Position numbers and translations under genes: made by a program
In this document: positions 59,726-64,000 of the stretch, piece by piece
Layout of the letters: the number at the start of each line of letters is the position of its first letter
How positions within the stretch are numbered: position 1 is the first letter of the stretch
Notes under the pieces: model-generated
What the model was told of the DNA's origin: nothing
The model's input: the letters and a program-made list of their open reading frames with translations, nothing else
Databases searched by the model: none
From: Saccharibacillus endophyticus
GTDB taxonomy: Bacteria > Bacillota > Bacilli > Paenibacillales > Paenibacillaceae
Direction: 5' to 3'
Length of the DNA: 64,000 nucleotides
Assembly: GCF_013185185.1 (NCBI RefSeq)
Contig: NZ_JAAZWE010000001.1
Coordinates: 1-64,000, forward strand

Positions 59726-60691
59726 ATGATGCACGAGGGCGCAAAAGCGGTGCTTGATCAACAAGACGTACCGGCCAAACGAAAAGGCAAGAAGCTTTTC
59801 AAAAAAATCATGCGCAACTGGCAGCTGTACATCTTTATGGCTCCCGCGCTGCTGACCGTCATTATTTTCAACTATGTACCGATGTACGGGATTCAGATCG
59901 CGTTCAAAAATTACATCCCCGCGCTCGGCATGGCCGAAAGCAAATGGGTCGGCTTCGATCATTTCACCCGGTTTTTCGAATCGTACTATTTCTGGGATCT
60001 GATGTGGAATACGCTCAGTATCAGTTTGTACGGATTGCTGGTCGGATTTCCGCTGCCGATCCTGCTGGCGCTGGCGTTCAACGAGATTCGCACCGGTCCT
60101 TTCAAAAAGACGGTTCAGACCGTTACATATGCGCCGCACTTTATCTCGATGGTCGTCATGGCCGGCATGATCATCACGTTCCTGACGCCGTCGACCGGCA
60201 TGATCGTCAATCTGCTCGAAGCGATCGGGGTCACGCCGCCGAGCTTCCTGACCGATCCGCGCTGGTTCAAGACCGTCTACGTGCTATCGGACGTCTGGCA
60301 GGCCACCGGCTGGGGAACGATCATTTATTTGGCCGCTTTGACTGCCGTCGATCCGGGACTGCACGAAGCCGCCATTCTCGACGGAGCTTCCAGGCTTCAG
60401 CGGATCCGGCATATCAATTTCCCGGTAATCATTCCGACGATTACGATTTTGTTGATCCTGAACATGGGCGGACTGCTCGGCGTAGGCTACGAAAAAATCC
60501 TGCTGCTGCAAAATCCGCTCAATATGGAAGCTTCCGACGTCATCGCCACTTCCGTTTACCGAACCGGCCTGCTCGAAGCGCAGTACAGCTACTCGACCGC
60601 CGTCGGTTTGTTCAACTCGATCGTGAACGCAATCCTGTTGATCGTGGTCAATCAGGTAGTGCGCCGCACGAGCGAGAACAGTCTCTGGTAA
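59726..60691 (+). CDS. Sugar ABC transporter permease (LplB-type)
   Basis: 321 residues from ATG 59726 behind AAGGGAG. Six membrane segments; N-terminal WQLYIFMAPALLTVIIFNYVPMYGIQIAFKNY and the EAA loop HEAAILDGASRLQRIRHINFPVIIPTI are typical of LplB/YtcP-family permeases for oligosaccharides from plant polymers. Pairs with the permease at 60726 and binding protein at 61699. No ATPase gene is adjacent; a shared MsmX-type ATPase is expected. Confidence 0.93.
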   Translation: MMHEGAKAVLDQQDVPAKRKGKKLFKKIMRNWQLYIFMAPALLTVIIFNYVPMYGIQIAFKNYIPALGMAESKWVGFDHFTRFFESYYFWDLMWNTLSISLYGLLVGFPLPILLALAFNEIRTGPFKKTVQTVTYAPHFISMVVMAGMIITFLTPSTGMIVNLLEAIGVTPPSFLTDPRWFKTVYVLSDVWQATGWGTIIYLAALTAVDPGLHEAAILDGASRLQRIRHINFPVIIPTITILLILNMGGLLGVGYEKILLLQNPLNMEASDVIATSVYRTGLLEAQYSYSTAVGLFNSIVNAILLIVVNQVVRRTSENSLW

Positions 60692-60725
60692 GCGTGAAAA
60701 TGATGAATTCAGGGAGGGATGAAGG

Positions 60726-61631
60726 ATGGTCAGTTCGATTAAAGAAACCAAGCAGGACAAAGTCTTTCTCGCTTTCGTGTATCTGATCTTGACGGTGGCG
60801 CTCGTGATCGTCGCGTATCCGCTGATTTATATCCTGAGCGCCTCGATCAGCAACCCGACCATCGTGGCCGCCGGGGAAATGTGGCTGCTGCCGAAAGATA
60901 TCACGTTCGAAGGGTATCGCCGCGTGTTTCAGGACTCCAGCATCTGGAACGGTTATATGAACACGATCATCTATACCGTCGTCGGTACGCTGGTCAATCT
61001 GGTTGTTACGCTGCCGGCCGCTTACGCGCTGAGCCGCCGCGATTTCGTCGGACGCAACCTGTTCATGATTTTGTTCATCGTGACCATGTTCTTCGGCGGC
61101 GGATTGGTTCCGACTTATCTGGTCGTTCGCAGCCTCGGACTCGTCGACAGCATGTGGGCGCTGATTCTTCCGGGAGCGACCTCGGTTTGGAACCTGATCG
61201 TGTGCCGGACGTTTTTCCAGTCTTCGATTCCGCGAGAATTGCAGGAAGCGGCGGAAATGGACGGGTGCAGCAATTTCCGCCTGTATTTCCGCATCATCCT
61301 CCCGCTGTCGACCGCGCTGATTGCCGTCATGGCTCTCTTTTTCGGCGTCGGACATTGGAACAACTACTTCTCCGCCATGATCTATCTGAACCAGCAGGAG
61401 AAATATCCGCTTCAGCTGGTACTTCGGCAGATTCTGGTCCTGCAGCAAATGTCGGCGCAGGCCGGAACGATCGACGCGACCATGGCGACTTCGCTCAACA
61501 ACAAAGCCGAAGTCGCCGCACTCGTCAAATATGCCGTCATCATCGTCGCGACGCTGCCGATCATCGCGGTGTATCCGTTCCTTCAGCGTTACTTCGTGCA
61601 AGGTGTCATGATCGGTTCCGTCAAGGGCTGA
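60726..61631 (+). CDS. Sugar ABC transporter permease (YtcP-type)
   Basis: 301 residues, ribosome site GGGAGGG, 34 bases after the first permease gene. Six membrane segments (first LILTVALVIVAYPLIYILSASIS); EAA loop LQEAAEMDGCSNFRLYFRIILPLSTALI; ends QGVMIGSVKG, the normal terminus of this subfamily. Forms the heteromeric channel with the LplB-type partner. Confidence 0.93.
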   Translation: MVSSIKETKQDKVFLAFVYLILTVALVIVAYPLIYILSASISNPTIVAAGEMWLLPKDITFEGYRRVFQDSSIWNGYMNTIIYTVVGTLVNLVVTLPAAYALSRRDFVGRNLFMILFIVTMFFGGGLVPTYLVVRSLGLVDSMWALILPGATSVWNLIVCRTFFQSSIPRELQEAAEMDGCSNFRLYFRIILPLSTALIAVMALFFGVGHWNNYFSAMIYLNQQEKYPLQLVLRQILVLQQMSAQAGTIDATMATSLNNKAEVAALVKYAVIIVATLPIIAVYPFLQRYFVQGVMIGSVKG

Positions 61632-61698
61632 TTTTGCATAGTAGGTGCTTGTCTCGCATAACCCGCAGGACCATCAGAAAAAAGGGGAGGATTTCGGT

Positions 61699-63306
61699 AT
61701 GAAAAAGGGACGTAAAAAAGGAGCAATCGCATTATCCGGTTTGTTGTTGTTCTCGGTGCTGGCTTCGGCCTGTCAATCCGGAGGAACGTCGACGGAGAAA
61801 GCGGCGGAAACGGGCGGCGCGGTCAGCAAAGACGGATTCCCGATCGTCGAGCAGCCGATCACGCTGAGCGTGTTCGCGCCGAGCGCCGATATGGCGCCGT
61901 GGGACACCATGCCGGTCATCGAAGAGATGGAGAAGCTGTCCAATATCAAGATCGAGTTCCAGACCGCGCCGATCGACAGTTTCCCGACGAAAAAGAACTT
62001 GGTCTTCGCCAGCGGCGAACTGCCGGACATCCTCTATGCCGCGGACATCACGCCGGCCGAGCAGGTCAGCTACGGCACGCAGGGACAGCTCGTTCCGCTT
62101 GAAGACCTGATCGACAATTACGCGCCCAACCTGAAAAAAATCCTCGACGAAAATCCCAACGTGCGCAAATCGATCACGACGACGGACGGTCATATCTACG
62201 CGCTGCCGTTTATCGACACGACGGCGGTCTGGTACCGCGGCCCGATGTGGTACAACGGCGAATTCCTGGAAAAGCTGGGCGTGGAAGAGCCGAAAACGAC
62301 CGACGAGCTGTACGAATACCTGAAACGCGTCAAAACCGAAGACCCGAACGGCAACGGCCAGGCCGACGAAATTCCGCTGACTTCGGTTAAGCTGGACGAC
62401 CTGCGCATGTACTTCCTCGGTTTCTGGGGCATCTATAACGAAGTCTACTACGCGGACAAAGACGGCAAAGCGCACTACACGCCGCAGGAAGAAGGCTATA
62501 AAGGCTATCTGACCTTCCTGAACAAACTGTGGAATGAAGACCTGCTGGATCACGAGACGTTCTCGCAAACCGATGAGCAGAAAAAAGCCAAAGGCGCGAA
62601 AAACCAACTGGCGCTGTTCAGCGACTTCTATCCGTACTTCACGCTCGGCGGAACCGAAGAAACGATGGAAGATCCGATGATGACGCCGGTCAGCAGCGAA
62701 ATCGCGGATACCCCGGTTTACGGCAAACATCCGGGCATGTCGTCCAACGGCACGTTCGCGATCTCGGTCACCAATCCGAATCCGGAAGCGAGCATGCGCT
62801 GGATCGATTATCAATACGGATATGACGGCGCGACGCTATGGACGCAAGGACCGAAAGGCATGATGTGGGATTACGTGGACGAAGCGACGCACGAGAAAAA
62901 GTATCTCGAAGTGCCGAACGGCGGCGACCGCGAGGAATTCCGCGCGACGCTGACGCCGAACTACGGCATCGTGACGCCGGGTGTCAATATCCCGGATCTG
63001 ACCAACGGCCTGCGCAGCGAAGTGGAAGACTGGGTCGTGCAGCAAAACGAAGAAAAGCTCGTGCCGATCGCCAAAATTCCGTTCCCGAACGTGTATCTGA
63101 CCAACGACGCGCAAACGGAAGTCTCCGCGCTGCTGTCCGATCTGAACACGTACGTGGAGCAGATGGAAGCGAAATTCGTTACCGGACAAGAACCGCTGAG
63201 CAACTGGGACGCCTATGTGGCGCAGCTGAAAAAAATGGGCAGCGACCGCATCGTGGAAATTTATCAGGAAGCCTACGATCAGTGGAACAGCGAAAACGCG
63301 CAGTAA
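61699..63306 (+). CDS. Sugar ABC transporter substrate-binding lipoprotein (LplA-type)
   Basis: 535 residues from ATG 61699 behind GGGGAGGA. Lipoprotein signal MKKGRKKGAIALSGLLLFSVLASAC with Cys25 as lipid site. The mature protein is a large family 1 type binding protein (ITLSVFAPSADMAPWDTMPVIEEMEKLSNIKIEFQTAP), the size usual for LplA/YtcQ relatives. The ligand is unknown; a fucosidase gene downstream hints at fucose-containing oligosaccharides. Confidence 0.92.
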   Translation: MKKGRKKGAIALSGLLLFSVLASACQSGGTSTEKAAETGGAVSKDGFPIVEQPITLSVFAPSADMAPWDTMPVIEEMEKLSNIKIEFQTAPIDSFPTKKNLVFASGELPDILYAADITPAEQVSYGTQGQLVPLEDLIDNYAPNLKKILDENPNVRKSITTTDGHIYALPFIDTTAVWYRGPMWYNGEFLEKLGVEEPKTTDELYEYLKRVKTEDPNGNGQADEIPLTSVKLDDLRMYFLGFWGIYNEVYYADKDGKAHYTPQEEGYKGYLTFLNKLWNEDLLDHETFSQTDEQKKAKGAKNQLALFSDFYPYFTLGGTEETMEDPMMTPVSSEIADTPVYGKHPGMSSNGTFAISVTNPNPEASMRWIDYQYGYDGATLWTQGPKGMMWDYVDEATHEKKYLEVPNGGDREEFRATLTPNYGIVTPGVNIPDLTNGLRSEVEDWVVQQNEEKLVPIAKIPFPNVYLTNDAQTEVSALLSDLNTYVEQMEAKFVTGQEPLSNWDAYVAQLKKMGSDRIVEIYQEAYDQWNSENAQ

Positions 63307-63386
63307 ACCGTTCGTAACGGATAGAAGAATGCGGCAGGCGTCGTTTGAAATCAAAAAACGACGCTTCGTCTAAGAAGTGAATCGAA

Positions 63387-63431
63387 GAAGCGAAAGATGA
63401 AGCGGCGGACTCCGTCTTCATTTTTCGCTTC
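63387..63431 (+). terminator. Intra-operon hairpin (attenuator candidate)
   Basis: GAAGCGAAA pairs with TTTCGCTTC, and inside it ATGAAG with CTTCAT. T-rich on the 3' side. It lies between the binding-protein and fucosidase genes and may lower expression of the distal gene. A second hairpin (CGTCGTTT/AAACGACG, about 63337-63363) precedes it. Confidence 0.5.
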
Positions 63432-63459
63432 TCGTTTTATCAAGGAGGACAATCGAACA

Positions 63460-64000
63460 ATGACGGATATGAAAATGACGGAAGAAACTTCGGAAGTTGA
63501 AGAAACGGTCGTTCACGAAGGCGTGCACAATTACAGCAGCGAAGACGAATGGGTCAAGCCGGAAGATCCGTTGATTCTGGAGCGGCTGGAATGGTTCAAA
63601 GACCAGAAACTGGGACTGATGATGCACTGGGGACCTTATTCGCAGCTCGGCGTGGTGGAATCTTGGGCGCTCAGCGACGGCGATGCCGATTGGGCCAGAG
63701 ACTGTATCGACTGGGGCGTGGAAGGCGAAGAGTTGAAGCGCGAATATTTCGATCTCGACAAAACGTTCAACCCTATCCGTTTTCAGCCGGAGCTGTGGGC
63801 CGATCTGGCCGCGGAAGGCGGATTCAAATATTTGACGTTCACGACCAAGCATCACGACGGCTTCTGCATGTGGGATACGCATACGACGGATTATCGCATT
63901 ACCGGGCCCGAAACTCCGTTTCATCGTCATAAATACGCGGATATCTGCCGGAATCTGTTCGACGCGTTCCGCTCCCGGGGGCTTGCGATCTCGACCTATT
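63460..64000 (+). CDS. Alpha-L-fucosidase, GH29 (partial, runs off the window)
   Basis: 180 codons are visible from ATG 63460, behind CAAGGAGGA; the 3' end is outside the window. WFKDQKLGLMMHWGPYSQLGVVESWAL and KYLTFTTKHHDGFCMWDT are the hallmark N-terminal blocks of GH29 fucosidases. The catalytic nucleophile Asp lies further on and cannot be checked. There is no signal peptide, so it should act in the cytosol on imported oligosaccharides, in keeping with the ABC importer genes upstream. Confidence 0.9.
   Translation, partial: MTDMKMTEETSEVEETVVHEGVHNYSSEDEWVKPEDPLILERLEWFKDQKLGLMMHWGPYSQLGVVESWALSDGDADWARDCIDWGVEGEELKREYFDLDKTFNPIRFQPELWADLAAEGGFKYLTFTTKHHDGFCMWDTHTTDYRITGPETPFHRHKYADICRNLFDAFRSRGLAISTY

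Noticed and set aside
59868..59885. CTATGTACC, resembling the core of a B. subtilis Ter site
   Set aside because: It lies in the permease gene and encodes the conserved NYVPMYG motif of this family; the flanks do not match Ter sites.
1..64000. CRISPR arrays, tRNA genes, prophage or IS transposase genes
   Set aside because: No regularly spaced direct repeats, no cloverleaf-like sequence and no transposase or integrase motif were seen on reading both strands; only small non-coding palindromic elements were found.

Overview
The window looks like chromosome of a Gram-positive bacterium of the Paenibacillaceae (Paenibacillus/Saccharibacillus type; inferred). Reasons: strong GGAGG ribosome binding sites, frequent GTG/TTG starts, classical sigma-A promoters and stem-loop/T-run terminators, families typical of Bacillales (YflT-domain stress protein, DUF3243, a replication terminator protein homologue, LytR-CpsA-Psr protein, LplB/YtcP/LplA-type sugar ABC transporter), and a 5S rRNA 3' end at the left edge that marks the end of an rRNA operon.

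Layout. (1) 1-80: end of 5S rRNA and its terminator. (2) 976-4077: two paralogous right-handed beta-helix proteins, one secreted and one membrane-anchored. (3) 4786-21546: a 17-kb, one-direction Wzx/Wzy-type exopolysaccharide operon with chain-length protein, BY-kinase, priming phosphotransferase, four glycosyltransferases, Ugd, GalU, ManC, polymerase, flippase, LCP attachment protein, deacetylase and pyruvyltransferase. The precursors implied are UDP-Glc, UDP-GlcA and GDP-Man, with pyruvyl ketals: a xanthan/paenan-like polymer. A 700-bp leader precedes it. (4) 21.7-31 kb: mixed housekeeping and sensory genes (HxlR regulator, small soluble chemoreceptor, SDR, GluQ, HrpB, YflT-type stress protein). 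(5) 31.2-41.7 kb: replication terminator protein homologue, sugar-related enzymes, nitroreductase, thioesterase, aldo/keto reductase, CNNM/CorC transporter, thioredoxin-reductase-like flavoprotein. (6) 41.9-46.8 kb: a compact HscC-type Hsp70, J-domain/TPR and DUF1266 operon. (7) 46.9-56.7 kb: nitroreductases, secreted proteins, a NiaP-like transporter, GH5-CBM3 cellulase and oligopeptidase F. (8) 56.8-64 kb: an AraC-type membrane sensor divergent from a sugar ABC transporter operon ending in a GH29 fucosidase cut by the window edge.

Between genes lie dispersed palindromic elements. One family has four full copies and two fragments, and three of the four full copies sit directly 3' of a gene in the gene's orientation. 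A second, shorter family has three copies, and two further long palindromes are unique in the window. Several small or stress-type genes have sigma-B-like promoters. Two LexA-box-like palindromes lie just after -10 elements, one before the rtp homologue and one at a strong promoter with no adjacent gene.

All assignments were read by eye from sequence and translations; no database search was run.
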